Assembly (NCBI RefSeq): GCF_007197645.1 | Contig: NZ_VKGK01000041.1 | Location: 1-45,082 of the forward strand | Direction of reading: 5' to 3' | DNA: 45,082 nucleotides | Source: Shewanella hanedai | Lineage (GTDB): Bacteria > Pseudomonadota > Gammaproteobacteria > Enterobacterales > Shewanellaceae | The notes under the pieces: model-generated | Seen by the model: the letters and a program-made list of their open reading frames with translations, nothing else | Told to the model about the DNA's origin: nothing | The model's database searches: none | Position numbers and translations under genes: made by a program | Part shown: positions 22,702-31,151 of the stretch, piece by piece | How the letters are laid out: every line of letters begins with the position of its first letter | Position numbering within the stretch: position 1 is the stretch's first letter

Positions 22702-24846
22702 ATGATAATGGACAAGACATTTAATTTAACTAAACGTGAAGATGGTATTGCCGTACTGACCATGGACGTCCCTGGTGAGACGATGAACACCCTAAGAGCT
22801 GAGTTCGGACCTGAAATTAGTCAAGTGTTAGCAGAAATCAAGGCCGATAGCAGCATTAAAGGTTTAGTGCTTATTTCGGGTAAGAAAGACTCTTTTGTCG
22901 CCGGCGCCGATATCTCAATGCTAGATGCATGTGAAACCGCAGCAGATGCAAAGCAATTATCACAGCAAGGTCATGTGGTATTTAATGAACTTGAGTCATT
23001 AACTATTCCTGTCGTTGCTGCAATCAACGGTGCTTGCCTTGGTGGCGGGCTTGAGTTGGCAATAGCGTGTCATCAGCGTGTGTGTAGTGATAACAATAAA
23101 ACCGTCATGGGTGTACCTGAAGTGCAGTTGGGTCTACTTCCTGGTGGTGGTGGAACACAACGATTACCTAGATTAGTTGGCATTACAACCGCTTTGGATA
23201 TGATGTTAACGGGTAAACAGCTAAGACCTAAGCAAGCGTTAAAAATGGGATTAGTCGATGATATGGTGCCAGATTCAATATTACTGCAAACCGCAGTTGA
23301 GATGGCGCTGAAAGGCAAGCGTGCACCTAAGAAACCTAAGTTGTCACTTGTTAACCGTCTACTCGAAGGCTCTAACATTGGCCGAAATATTATTTTCGAC
23401 CAAGCAGGTAAACAAGTACAGAAAAAGACCCAAGGTAACTTTCCTGCACCGGACAAAATTATTGACTGTGTTCGACAGGGCATGGCTAAAGGAATGGTAA
23501 AAGGACTCGAGGTTGAAGCGAGTCATTTTTCTGAGCTTGTACTATCTAAAGAGTCTGCGGCATTAAGAAGTATCTTTTTTGCAACCACAGAGATGAAAAA
23601 AGAGAGTGGTGCTGGCGATGCTAAACCTCGCACCATCAAGAAAGTCATGGTATTGGGTGGCGGTTTGATGGGCGGTGGCATTGCTTCTGTCACAACGACT
23701 AAAGCCAAGATCCCAGCTCGCGTTAAAGATATTAGTGAGCAGGGACTCAGTAACGCATTGTCATATGCTTACAAGTTGTTAGATAAAGGAGTGAAGCGTC
23801 GTCATATGACGCCAGCTGTGAGAGATAATCTTATGTCCTTGATGACGACAACGACCGAGTATAAAGGCATTAAAGATGCGGATATCGTGGTTGAAGCTGT
23901 ATTTGAAGATCTGGATCTGAAACATCAGATGGTGAAGGATGTGGAGCGTGAATGTGGTGAGCATACGATCTTTGCTTCGAATACTTCTTCATTGCCTATT
24001 TCGCAAATTGCAGAAGCCGCGAGTCGTCCGGAAAATGTGATCGGTTTACATTACTTTTCCCCTGTAGAGAAGATGCCGCTCGTTGAGGTTATCGCCCATA
24101 AGAAAACCTCAGCAGAAACGATTGCGACGACGGTTGCCTTTGCCCGCAAGCAAGGTAAAACCCCGATTGTTGTCCAAGATGGCGCAGGTTTTTATGTAAA
24201 CCGAATTTTGGCGCTCTACATGAATGAAGCCGCGCAGCTTCTTCTTGAAGGCAAATCTGTTGAAGGATTAGATAAAGCGCTGGTTAAATTTGGTTTCCCT
24301 GTTGGCCCTATGACACTACTAGATGAAGTGGGGATAGATGTTGGTGCTAAAATTTCACCTATTTTGGAGCGTGAGCTTGGCGATAGATTTAAAGCACCTG
24401 CGGCGTTTGACAAGCTACTTAGTGATGACCGTAAAGGCCGTAAGAATAACAAAGGCTTCTATCTTTATGGCAGTAAAGCCAAGAAGGCGAAGCAAGTTGA
24501 TACCTCAGTTTATGGAATATTAGGCTTATCAACACCGGTTAATAATGGCGCTAACTCCAGTGAACTGGCAGAAGTGTCACAACGCTGTGTAGTACAGATG
24601 CTCAATGAGGCTGTCCGTTGTTTGGAGGAGGGGATCATTGCCTCACCACGAGATGGTGATATAGGGGCTATTTTTGGTATTGGTTTCCCACCATTCCTTG
24701 GTGGACCGTTCCATTATATTGATACGCTAGGTGCCAAAGACCTGGTTTCTAAGCTTGAAGCTTATCAAGGCGTCTATGGTGATAGATTTAAGCCATGCAA
24801 TCAACTGGTTGAAATGGCTTCCAGTGGTGCAAAGTTCTTCTCTTGA
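22702..24846 (+). CDS. fadJ: fatty acid oxidation complex alpha subunit FadJ
   Basis: The 714-residue multifunctional enzyme has an N-terminal enoyl-CoA hydratase/isomerase domain (about 10-200; oxyanion-hole DSFVAGADISML and NGACLGGGLELAIAC, with Glu in GVPEVQLGLLPGGGGTQRLP) and a C-terminal L-3-hydroxyacyl-CoA dehydrogenase domain (NAD-binding MVLGGGLMGGGIAS at about 315; catalytic HYFSPVEKMPLVEV). It hydrates enoyl-CoA and oxidises the product to 3-ketoacyl-CoA, the substrate of FadI. Two starts are possible, ATG 22702 directly after the fadI stop and ATG 22708; the second has better spacing from GTGGAG. Length equals E. coli FadJ. It is the last gene before a strong terminator. Confidence 0.96.
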   Translation: MIMDKTFNLTKREDGIAVLTMDVPGETMNTLRAEFGPEISQVLAEIKADSSIKGLVLISGKKDSFVAGADISMLDACETAADAKQLSQQGHVVFNELESLTIPVVAAINGACLGGGLELAIACHQRVCSDNNKTVMGVPEVQLGLLPGGGGTQRLPRLVGITTALDMMLTGKQLRPKQALKMGLVDDMVPDSILLQTAVEMALKGKRAPKKPKLSLVNRLLEGSNIGRNIIFDQAGKQVQKKTQGNFPAPDKIIDCVRQGMAKGMVKGLEVEASHFSELVLSKESAALRSIFFATTEMKKESGAGDAKPRTIKKVMVLGGGLMGGGIASVTTTKAKIPARVKDISEQGLSNALSYAYKLLDKGVKRRHMTPAVRDNLMSLMTTTTEYKGIKDADIVVEAVFEDLDLKHQMVKDVERECGEHTIFASNTSSLPISQIAEAASRPENVIGLHYFSPVEKMPLVEVIAHKKTSAETIATTVAFARKQGKTPIVVQDGAGFYVNRILALYMNEAAQLLLEGKSVEGLDKALVKFGFPVGPMTLLDEVGIDVGAKISPILERELGDRFKAPAAFDKLLSDDRKGRKNNKGFYLYGSKAKKAKQVDTSVYGILGLSTPVNNGANSSELAEVSQRCVVQMLNEAVRCLEEGIIASPRDGDIGAIFGIGFPPFLGGPFHYIDTLGAKDLVSKLEAYQGVYGDRFKPCNQLVEMASSGAKFFS

Positions 24847-24902
24847 GTTATATCGAGGCGCTTTGGTCTACTTTTTTTAGTTAGAGTGACTTTTTAAGCT
24901 TA

Positions 24903-24933
24903 AAAATGCGGCAATCTATTGCCGCATTTTTTT
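24903..24933 (+). terminator. intrinsic terminator of fadIJ
   Basis: Perfect 12-bp stem AAAATGCGGCAA/TTGCCGCATTTT with a TCTA loop, ending in seven T. It lies 57 bases after the fadJ stop codon. From here to 25228 no convincing gene is seen. Confidence 0.93.
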
Positions 24934-25228
24934 GCCTGTACGGAAATAGTTAGCCTATTTCTTGTGTTTTGAGCTGGGGCTAGCTCATGAGAATTTGTGC
25001 TTTATTGAGTACTGATAAGCCATCCGTTAAGCACATAGCCGATTCAAGCTTTTGCGATAAGTAGACATGTCTTTTAAAGGGGAGGGGGAAAGTGGGAGAT
25101 GGTAAGCTGCTTATCTTCATATTTGCTATGAAGAGAATAGTGGAGCAGAAGAAGACGTAATTAAAAATCAACATCAATAAACTAGGCGATGAGGCATATA
25201 TCGTACTTTTTACATCCCTACCTGTTTT

Positions 25229-25493
25229 ATACCAATCAGTATAAGAAGTTGATCTACTCAGAGTGTTTTTTGGCAAACTAATTCAAGGCGAATGGATGAC
25301 ATAATGGTTGTTCCCTTGTGAGTTCATTCAACACAGAAGTAGGCAGCCAAAAACACTCCTTACAGGCGAGTTTTAGCGGTTCTGATCCTGCGTTAACGAG
25401 CTTTACCGTAAATAACTATGCTCTTCACTCGTTGCCTTGCCTCAGGACCGCTAAACTCTCGCTGAGCGATCAAATCTTTATACTGATTGGTAT
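25229..25493. mobile_element. MITE-like palindromic element, about 265 bp
   Basis: ATACCAATCAGTATAA at 25229-25244 has an exact inverted copy at 25478-25493. Inside, GAGTTTTAGCGG (from about 25369) pairs with CCGCTAAACTC (about 25449-25459), CGTTAACGAG faces CTCGTT, and TCCTG faces CAGGA, so the right half could fold as one long imperfect hairpin. No transposase is encoded. The element probably depends on a transposase elsewhere. No target duplication is convincing: the repeats are flanked by AT-rich bases on both sides. Confidence 0.65.
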
Positions 25494-25551
25494 TATTACA
25501 TCGGTAAGGGCTTTCCGCCTTGGTAGTGACACATTTTTATCCTGCTCAGCT

Positions 25552-25587
25552 TAGAAAAAAAAATGGAGCCTTAATTAAGCTCCATTT
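25552..25587 (-). terminator. intrinsic terminator of the repeat-protein/peptide operon
   Basis: On the minus strand AAATGGAGC (25587-25579) pairs with GCTCCATTT (25569-25561) and is followed by a T-run to 25554. It lies 31 bases after the stop codon of the 39-residue peptide gene, so both minus-strand genes upstream end here. Confidence 0.88.
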
Positions 25588-25617
25588 AATCTCTATCGTC
25601 ACTTTAACGATTATACT

Positions 25618-25737
25618 TTAATGCCACCAAACTTTTGCAGGGATAACTTCTAGGTGACTAAGTCCTTCAGGAAGTTGTACTTGCTTACGCTCTGTCTTGT
25701 TGATAAGGCCAAGAGCTTTCATGATTGAATCAAACAT
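25618..25737 (-). CDS. 39-residue peptide gene downstream of the repeat protein
   Basis: I do not recognise this short gene, but several features support it. ATG at 25737 is preceded by AGGAG with ideal spacing, it lies 17 bases after the stop codon of the repeat-protein gene, and it ends 31 bases before a strong terminator. The peptide begins MFDSIMKALGLINKTERK, an amphipathic helix-like stretch without signal peptide, and ends in QLPEGLSHLEVIPAKVWWH. The final LEVIPAKVWW resembles one unit of the neighbouring repeat protein, LEVAGVPHVKF (LEV, Pro, Val, aromatic), with a 1-2 residue gap. It has a C-terminal Trp-Trp-His. It may be a partner, a leader-core precursor or a signalling peptide; none of these is shown. 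Confidence 0.7.
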   Translation of the reverse strand: MFDSIMKALGLINKTERKQVQLPEGLSHLEVIPAKVWWH

Positions 25738-25754
25738 AATCAGTCTCCTAGAGT

Positions 25755-26330
25755 TTATGCAATGTCAGAGTTGATGAATTTCACGTGGGGAACACCAGCA
25801 ACTTCTAGAGGCTTGAATTTAACATGAGGAACACCAGCAACTTCTAGAGGCTTGAATTTTACATGGGGAACACCAGCAACTTCTAGAGGCTTGAATTTCA
25901 CATGGGGAACACCAGCAACTTCTAGAGGCTTGAATTTCACATGGGGAACACCAGCAACTTCTAGAGGCTTGAATTTCACATGGGGAACACCAGCAATTTC
26001 TAGAGGCTTGAATTTAACATGAGGAACACCTGCAACTTCTAGAGGCTTAAATTTAACATGGGGAACACCTGCAACTTTCAAAGGCTTGAATTTCACATGA
26101 GGAACACCTGCAACTTCGATTGGCTTGAATTTCACATGAGGAACACCAGCAACTTCTAGAGGCTTAAATTTCACATGAGGAACACCAGCAACTTCGATTG
26201 GCTTAAATTTAACATGAGGAACACCAGCAACTTCAAGAAGTGATTGATTAGAGTTTGTTGATGGAATGTCAAAAGCCATAGTTGGTGCTGATAATACAAG
26301 GGCGATAGATGTAGCTAGTACTTTAATCAT
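25755..26330 (-). CDS. exported protein of twelve tandem 13-residue repeats
   Basis: I do not know the family. The 191-residue product has a signal peptide (MIKVLATSIALVLSAPTMA, probable cut before FDIPS), a short linker, and then residues 33-188 as twelve units of consensus EVAGVPHVKFKPL. The only variations are Ile for Leu in units 1 and 3, Lys for Glu in unit 5, Ile for Val in unit 7, and a changed end (INS) in unit 12; DIA closes the protein. Every unit carries one His and two Lys. Codons vary at synonymous positions while the amino acids stay, which suggests selection on the protein. It could be a multi-copy peptide precursor, a metal- or ligand-binding repeat protein, or a structural surface protein. 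It precedes the 39-residue peptide gene and follows a sigma-54-like promoter. No Cys is present. Confidence 0.85.
   Translation of the reverse strand: MIKVLATSIALVLSAPTMAFDIPSTNSNQSLLEVAGVPHVKFKPIEVAGVPHVKFKPLEVAGVPHVKFKPIEVAGVPHVKFKPLKVAGVPHVKFKPLEVAGVPHVKFKPLEIAGVPHVKFKPLEVAGVPHVKFKPLEVAGVPHVKFKPLEVAGVPHVKFKPLEVAGVPHVKFKPLEVAGVPHVKFINSDIA
25767..26234 (-). repeat. twelve tandem 39-bp coding repeats
   Basis: The tract is exactly 12 x 39 = 468 bp and encodes residues 33-188 of the exported repeat protein. Units near 25870-25990 are nearly identical in DNA, whereas those near 26050-26230 differ at third positions. This points to recent unequal expansion of the distal units and older, protein-conserved proximal ones. 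Copy number may vary between strains. Confidence 0.95.
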
Positions 26331-26419
26331 ATTATTCTTCTCTCAAGTTATTGAAGGCAACAATTGATGCCTTCGAAGTCAGTAAGGTTGTCATTATTTT
26401 TGACACTTGAGATAAATGT

Positions 26420-26435
26420 TGCAGTTGTTGTGCCA
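26420..26435 (-). promoter_or_regulatory. sigma-54-like promoter of the repeat-protein gene
   Basis: The minus strand reads TGGCACAACAACTGCA, with GG and GC separated by ten bases as sigma-54 requires; TGGCAC is the full -24 consensus, and the -12 element is CTGC instead of TTGC. The predicted transcript would have a leader of about 80 bases containing a 7-bp stem GAAGGCA/TGCCTTC (26353-26359/26368-26374). A bacterial enhancer-binding protein would be needed; none is encoded here. Confidence 0.55.
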
Positions 26436-26477
26436 TGTTTTCAATATCTTGCAATTTTTGTTGCTTTTATTCGGTCT

Positions 26478-29400
26478 TTAAGTTGCTTTTATGTTTTTTT
26501 GTACTATGTCAGGTTCGATAAAATCTAACAGCAGCAGTTTACTAAACTCTGATTCTGTCACTGCTTTGCTGAATATGAACCCTTGTATCTCCTCACAGTT
26601 AAGCGCTTTAAGTATGCTCAGTTGAGATGCATCTTCAACGCCTTCACCAACGACAGATAGCCCCATATTGTGCGCAATTGTGATAATAGAATCGACCATT
26701 TTTAGATCCCTGTCTGACTTATCAATATCGTCAACAAAAGCTTTATCAATTTTTAATGTATGAATCGGAAAGCGTTTAAGATAAGAGAGAGAGGAATATC
26801 CAGTGCCAAAATCATCTAGAGCTAAACTGACGCCCATCTTAGATAATTGCTGCATCACCTTAATTGCTTTTTCTGGCTGTTTAATGACGGTTCCTTCAGT
26901 GATCTCTAGCTCTAAGTTTTCAGCTGGTAGTTGGGTCAGTCGTAAAATTGACTCTATTCTTTGCTGCAGATCGGGAAGAGCAAACTGATACGATGATAAA
27001 TTGACGGCAACTCTCCCATTGAATAAACCTTGGCTTCGCCATTTTTGAGTTGCAAAACAGGCTTTTCTCATAACGAGATCACCAATATCGACAATTAATC
27101 CGTTTTCCTCGGCTAAAGGAATAAACTCACTTGGAGGAATTAAACCATGAACAGGATGATTTAGCCTGACTAAGGCCTCCATTCCTGCCATCCTTCCCGT
27201 CTTTAAGGCTATTTTTGGTTGATAATAGACTTCAAATAGATCATCTCGCAGTCCTTCACGAATAAGGTTTTCAACTTCTAACTGCCTGATTGCATTTCGA
27301 TTGATTGATTCTGAATAGAATTGGTAACGGTTGCCACCACCTGATTTTGCATGGTACATGGCAATATCTGCTTTACGCAGCAATGCTTGTTCGTTTTGAT
27401 CATCTTCAGGATAAAGAACAATACCAATACTGAGGCCAACCACCACTTTTTCGGAAGTAATCTCAAAGGGGCTAACAAAAGCATCGATAACATTATTTGC
27501 GATGACTGCGCTGGAGCCAATATCGGGGTTATTATCGACTAAGATGGCAAATTCATCACCACCTAAACGATAAATACTGGTGTGATAAGGGACTGTCGCT
27601 TCGATGCGTTTTGCTACTTTAATTAACAGCTCATCGCCCACTTGGTGACCCATGGAGTCGTTAATTTTTTTGAAATTATCGAGATCTAATACCATCAACG
27701 TATGGTGAGTGTCTCTTTTAACCAAGTTACCTAGAGTCACCATTAAGCTTGAACGGTTAGGAAGGTTTGTCAGAAGATCATTGTTAGTGAGTTTTCTTAA
27801 CTCCTCTTCCTGAAGTTTTCGGCGTGAAATATCTGAAAAGACTCCGACATAATGCGAGAGCTGGCCTTGTTCATCATAAATAGCATCGACCGTTAACTCC
27901 ATCAAGAAACTGGTGCCGTCACCCTTAGCAGATTCGACATCATTACTCCAACTGCCTTGTTGATGTAAAATGGAGCGAATTTGCTCTGAATAACTATCAG
28001 GATAGAGGTTAAACTTGAACAGAGAGCCTATAAACTGCTCTTTTGGTATTAAACTCAGGTCACAACAAGCTTCATTAACCTCAACGAAAATGAAGTTATG
28101 GTCTAAAATAAACATGCCTTCGGATATATTGGCGATGGCGCGCTCAAATAACCTCAGTTGCTCTTCGGCATTTTTAAAATTGTTTATGTTCTTGATTGTC
28201 CCTGTCATACGCAGAGGGTTATCTTTCTCATCTCGTTCGACTATTTTGGCTCTATCTAAGATCCATACCCATTCATCAGACTTCCCCTTCACTCTATATG
28301 CTGCTTCAAAATGGTCGGTTTTACTGTCGAAATGATTATTAAGTGCTGTGCTAACACGCTCTTGATCCATAGGGTGGATATTACTCTCTTCACCGCTTTC
28401 CCCTGATCTCTGGCCATCTCGGGGAAATTCTAAAGAGCCCCAGATATTAGATCTGTATATCTGTCCGGTCTCAATATCCCAATCCCACATCTCATCGCCG
28501 CTTCCCCATAGAGAAAGCTTGAGTCTCTCCTCTGATTTAGCGATCTGTTTCTGGACTTCACGGCGGCGCAGAATGGCTTGTACTATCACGGCTGAAATGA
28601 TGAGTGTGATAATGAAATAGACCAGCTTTGCTTGTTTAGACAGCCACCAAGGTGGTGTTATCTCTATACCGATACTCTTTATTGGACCATGTCGCAGTGT
28701 TAAAGGATCTACGGCGTATACTTTAAAAACATAATCACCAGGAGATAAATTTGTATATGTGGCAGAGTTTGTCCCTTTTGATTCAATCCAAGTATCTGAC
28801 AAACCATTCATTTGATAGACATACTCTGTATTAGGATAATTACTTTGAGGGCTATTAAATGTAAAGGTAAAAGGGTAATCAGAATACTTCAATTCAATTT
28901 TGTTTGTTGATGATAGCCTTTCCTTTAGAATTGCACCTCCAATTTCCTCAGGTGTGTTAAAAATCAGTAGTTGCTTTAAATTGACATTGGTTTCCGTTTG
29001 TTTTGACAGGTGATTATTTAGTTTGTTCTGAGATATGCTACTTATTCCTGATATTCCACCTATGAGAATGGTTCCATCTATGTTTATCATCGATTGAGCA
29101 TTATATTCTGCTTGACTACCATGGTCTTCTGAAAGTTTGATTGTTTTATTGCTGTTAATATCAGTTACAGAGACCTCTTTTATTGAAGATGCGTAAATGT
29201 TGTTATCAATACTTGTGATGGAATAAATAGGCTTGTTGTTAGAGTATATTTTAAATATTTCTTTAGAATCTAAGTTATATGATAGTAAAGATGATTCCGT
29301 TCCAAAGTAAATGAAATTGTTTTTAATATGTAAGCTGATAACAATTTCTTTGTTGTAGATATTTTTTATTTTATTTTTCTCTAAACTAAATAGTCCGCCT

Positions 29401-30758
29401 TGTGTAGCAACCCAAACTGTCCCATTAGACTCTTTTATATCGAAAATAGGGTTCCCTTTATCAATTACTTTAGCTTCAATCTGTAGTGTTTTTGTATTGA
29501 TAATTAACAACTTGCCTGTAGTTGTGCCAGCATACAGTAAGCTTTTATTTGTGGACTCTCCTATCGCGAAAAATTGGTCGTTACTTATACTGGTTTTAAC
29601 TTTTGTTGCCGTATCTATCATAGATAAACCATTGTCAGTAGCTATGAAAATACTGTCGTTTGATATTAGTATTTGTTTTGGCCCAGTAGTTTCAGAATCA
29701 TATCTTGTTATCTCTTTATTGTAGATGTCATGCTGTGTTATGTAGTTAGAATCCGTTGCGACATATAGATTAGAATGTTCATCTTGCTTTATTGACCAAA
29801 CATTACTGTTCGTTAAATTTAGTTTTGATATGATATTTTTTCTTTCTGACTCTTTTATAAATCCAACATTCTGAGTCGTGATATAAGTATTTTCCTTACC
29901 AGTTTTTATTTCTGGTTTAGTAAGGTTTTTCCCTTTGATGTTTAGTGTGCCAATCAAGTGATCTGAACCATTAATGTTTACTGTATAGATATTGTAACCG
30001 GATAGGGCAAGTAGGTTGGACTCATAAGTGGTTATGCTATCGTAAATATCTGAGCTTATTTTTATTACATTCTGCTCTGAAATAATAAATAGTCCATCAT
30101 TGTTGTAAGAATAAAGAATGTTATTGTTTTTAATTAAACCTCTTGCGTCAGAAAGTATTGTTTCTTGTTTCTTGTTTATATTTAATTTTAAAATATTACC
30201 AAAGTAGTTTCGTATGAAAAAAGTTTTATTCTGTTTTACAATTTCTTTTACTCCTGACAACTCTCCTTTAATCGTACTGGAAATTTCTAAATTTTCATTT
30301 ACAGTAAATATAGCATTTTCAGTTCCAATGAATATTTCTTTGCCATCTTGGCTCATAGACCATATAGGTAAACCTTTGAAATTATCTTCATATATAAAGT
30401 CATTGGTTTTCCGATTGTAGGTAACTAATCCTTTATCTGTACCAATTAAAAGTGTTTGGTTTGAAGTTATTAAAAGGCTTCGGATAAATGAGCTAGGAAG
30501 AGAATTAACTGAGTTTGATGATAAATAATGTTCAAACTCTTCACCGTCAAATCTATTCAGTCCATTAAGTGTACCAACCCAAATAAAGCCTTCAGCATCC
30601 TCTACAAGTGAGGTCACTGTTGTTTGCGTGAGCCCTTCAGGAACACTATATGAGTTTATTGCTAATAAAACATTGCGTTCAGTAGCAATTGATTGACCCA
30701 AAATGAAGAAGGTTAACAGTAAAGATATAATTATTTTCATAAGCGCGTTAGGCATCAT
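26478..30758 (-). CDS. membrane sensor with beta-propeller, PAS, GGDEF and EAL domains
   Basis: The 1426-residue protein has a signal peptide (MKIIISLLLTFFILGQSIA), a periplasmic two-component-regulator propeller (about 40-610; repeats such as FIWVGTLNGLNRFDGEEF and VWVATQGGLFSL) and a Y_Y_Y domain (about 625-700, VYQMNGLSDTWIES). One membrane helix (about 709-729) follows, then two PAS domains (about 740-850 and 865-980), a GGDEF domain with intact GGDEF at 1066-1070, and an EAL domain with EAL at 1194-1196 and DDFGTGYSSLSYLKRFPI. Both catalytic motifs are intact, so it may make or degrade c-di-GMP; which dominates cannot be told. The propeller part is AT-richer than the catalytic part. The gene precedes the repeat-protein gene on the same strand with 147 bases between, but the latter has its own putative promoter. 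The ligand is unknown. Confidence 0.92.
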   Translation of the reverse strand: MMPNALMKIIISLLLTFFILGQSIATERNVLLAINSYSVPEGLTQTTVTSLVEDAEGFIWVGTLNGLNRFDGEEFEHYLSSNSVNSLPSSFIRSLLITSNQTLLIGTDKGLVTYNRKTNDFIYEDNFKGLPIWSMSQDGKEIFIGTENAIFTVNENLEISSTIKGELSGVKEIVKQNKTFFIRNYFGNILKLNINKKQETILSDARGLIKNNNILYSYNNDGLFIISEQNVIKISSDIYDSITTYESNLLALSGYNIYTVNINGSDHLIGTLNIKGKNLTKPEIKTGKENTYITTQNVGFIKESERKNIISKLNLTNSNVWSIKQDEHSNLYVATDSNYITQHDIYNKEITRYDSETTGPKQILISNDSIFIATDNGLSMIDTATKVKTSISNDQFFAIGESTNKSLLYAGTTTGKLLIINTKTLQIEAKVIDKGNPIFDIKESNGTVWVATQGGLFSLEKNKIKNIYNKEIVISLHIKNNFIYFGTESSLLSYNLDSKEIFKIYSNNKPIYSITSIDNNIYASSIKEVSVTDINSNKTIKLSEDHGSQAEYNAQSMINIDGTILIGGISGISSISQNKLNNHLSKQTETNVNLKQLLIFNTPEEIGGAILKERLSSTNKIELKYSDYPFTFTFNSPQSNYPNTEYVYQMNGLSDTWIESKGTNSATYTNLSPGDYVFKVYAVDPLTLRHGPIKSIGIEITPPWWLSKQAKLVYFIITLIISAVIVQAILRRREVQKQIAKSEERLKLSLWGSGDEMWDWDIETGQIYRSNIWGSLEFPRDGQRSGESGEESNIHPMDQERVSTALNNHFDSKTDHFEAAYRVKGKSDEWVWILDRAKIVERDEKDNPLRMTGTIKNINNFKNAEEQLRLFERAIANISEGMFILDHNFIFVEVNEACCDLSLIPKEQFIGSLFKFNLYPDSYSEQIRSILHQQGSWSNDVESAKGDGTSFLMELTVDAIYDEQGQLSHYVGVFSDISRRKLQEEELRKLTNNDLLTNLPNRSSLMVTLGNLVKRDTHHTLMVLDLDNFKKINDSMGHQVGDELLIKVAKRIEATVPYHTSIYRLGGDEFAILVDNNPDIGSSAVIANNVIDAFVSPFEITSEKVVVGLSIGIVLYPEDDQNEQALLRKADIAMYHAKSGGGNRYQFYSESINRNAIRQLEVENLIREGLRDDLFEVYYQPKIALKTGRMAGMEALVRLNHPVHGLIPPSEFIPLAEENGLIVDIGDLVMRKACFATQKWRSQGLFNGRVAVNLSSYQFALPDLQQRIESILRLTQLPAENLELEITEGTVIKQPEKAIKVMQQLSKMGVSLALDDFGTGYSSLSYLKRFPIHTLKIDKAFVDDIDKSDRDLKMVDSIITIAHNMGLSVVGEGVEDASQLSILKALNCEEIQGFIFSKAVTESEFSKLLLLDFIEPDIVQKNIKAT

Positions 30759-31151
30759 TTTTAGTTTAATTATTAGTCAGTAATGCGTTTGTAACAGTTA
30801 CTTAACCTTACTTTTTCAGAAAGTGACCTATTTGTCAAAGTATCAAGGGTTTTTACTGCTGATAATTATTACTATTTTCATTTCAAAAGCAGTTTTTATT
30901 CTTAATAATGTATGCAAACTGGTTTATTGTTGTTTTTTTTGCGTTTTTTTAGCGATTCACACTGTATTGGGTGCGTATTTATGATGATGTGCTATCTTCT
31001 CGACTCGCTACCGAAAGGTTAATATTTATGCGAAATAATATTTTTTGTGACGATTGGGCTGGTATTTAATGTGGCGTCAAAGTTGCTAAGACTTCACGGC
31101 TACATTTATTACATGACCGTGAGCCTTATTTAGATATTTCTTAAAGATGCT
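30759..31151. other. gene-free interval upstream of the sensor gene
   Basis: No gene is seen. A TTGACA-like -35 box on the minus strand (30838-30833) has only a weak -10 partner, so the sensor promoter is not certain. A stem TTCACGG/CCGTGAG with a 20-base loop (about 31093-31121) follows the M16 gene and lacks a T-run. Confidence 0.5.

Noticed and set aside
24980..25276. Minus-strand frame of 98 codons (MPKNTLSRS...)
   Set aside because: It overlaps the left end of the MITE-like element, has no ribosome binding site and no recognisable motif.
25318..25554. Plus-strand frame of 78 codons
   Set aside because: It lies inside the palindromic element and its sequence merely reflects the repeat arms.
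25755..26234. CRISPR array
   Set aside because: The 39-bp units are directly adjacent with no spacers and keep a reading frame; this is a coding tandem repeat.
26339..26477. Riboswitch in the leader of the repeat-protein gene
   Set aside because: Only one 7-bp stem is seen; no known riboswitch consensus such as a GEMM c-di-GMP fold can be matched.
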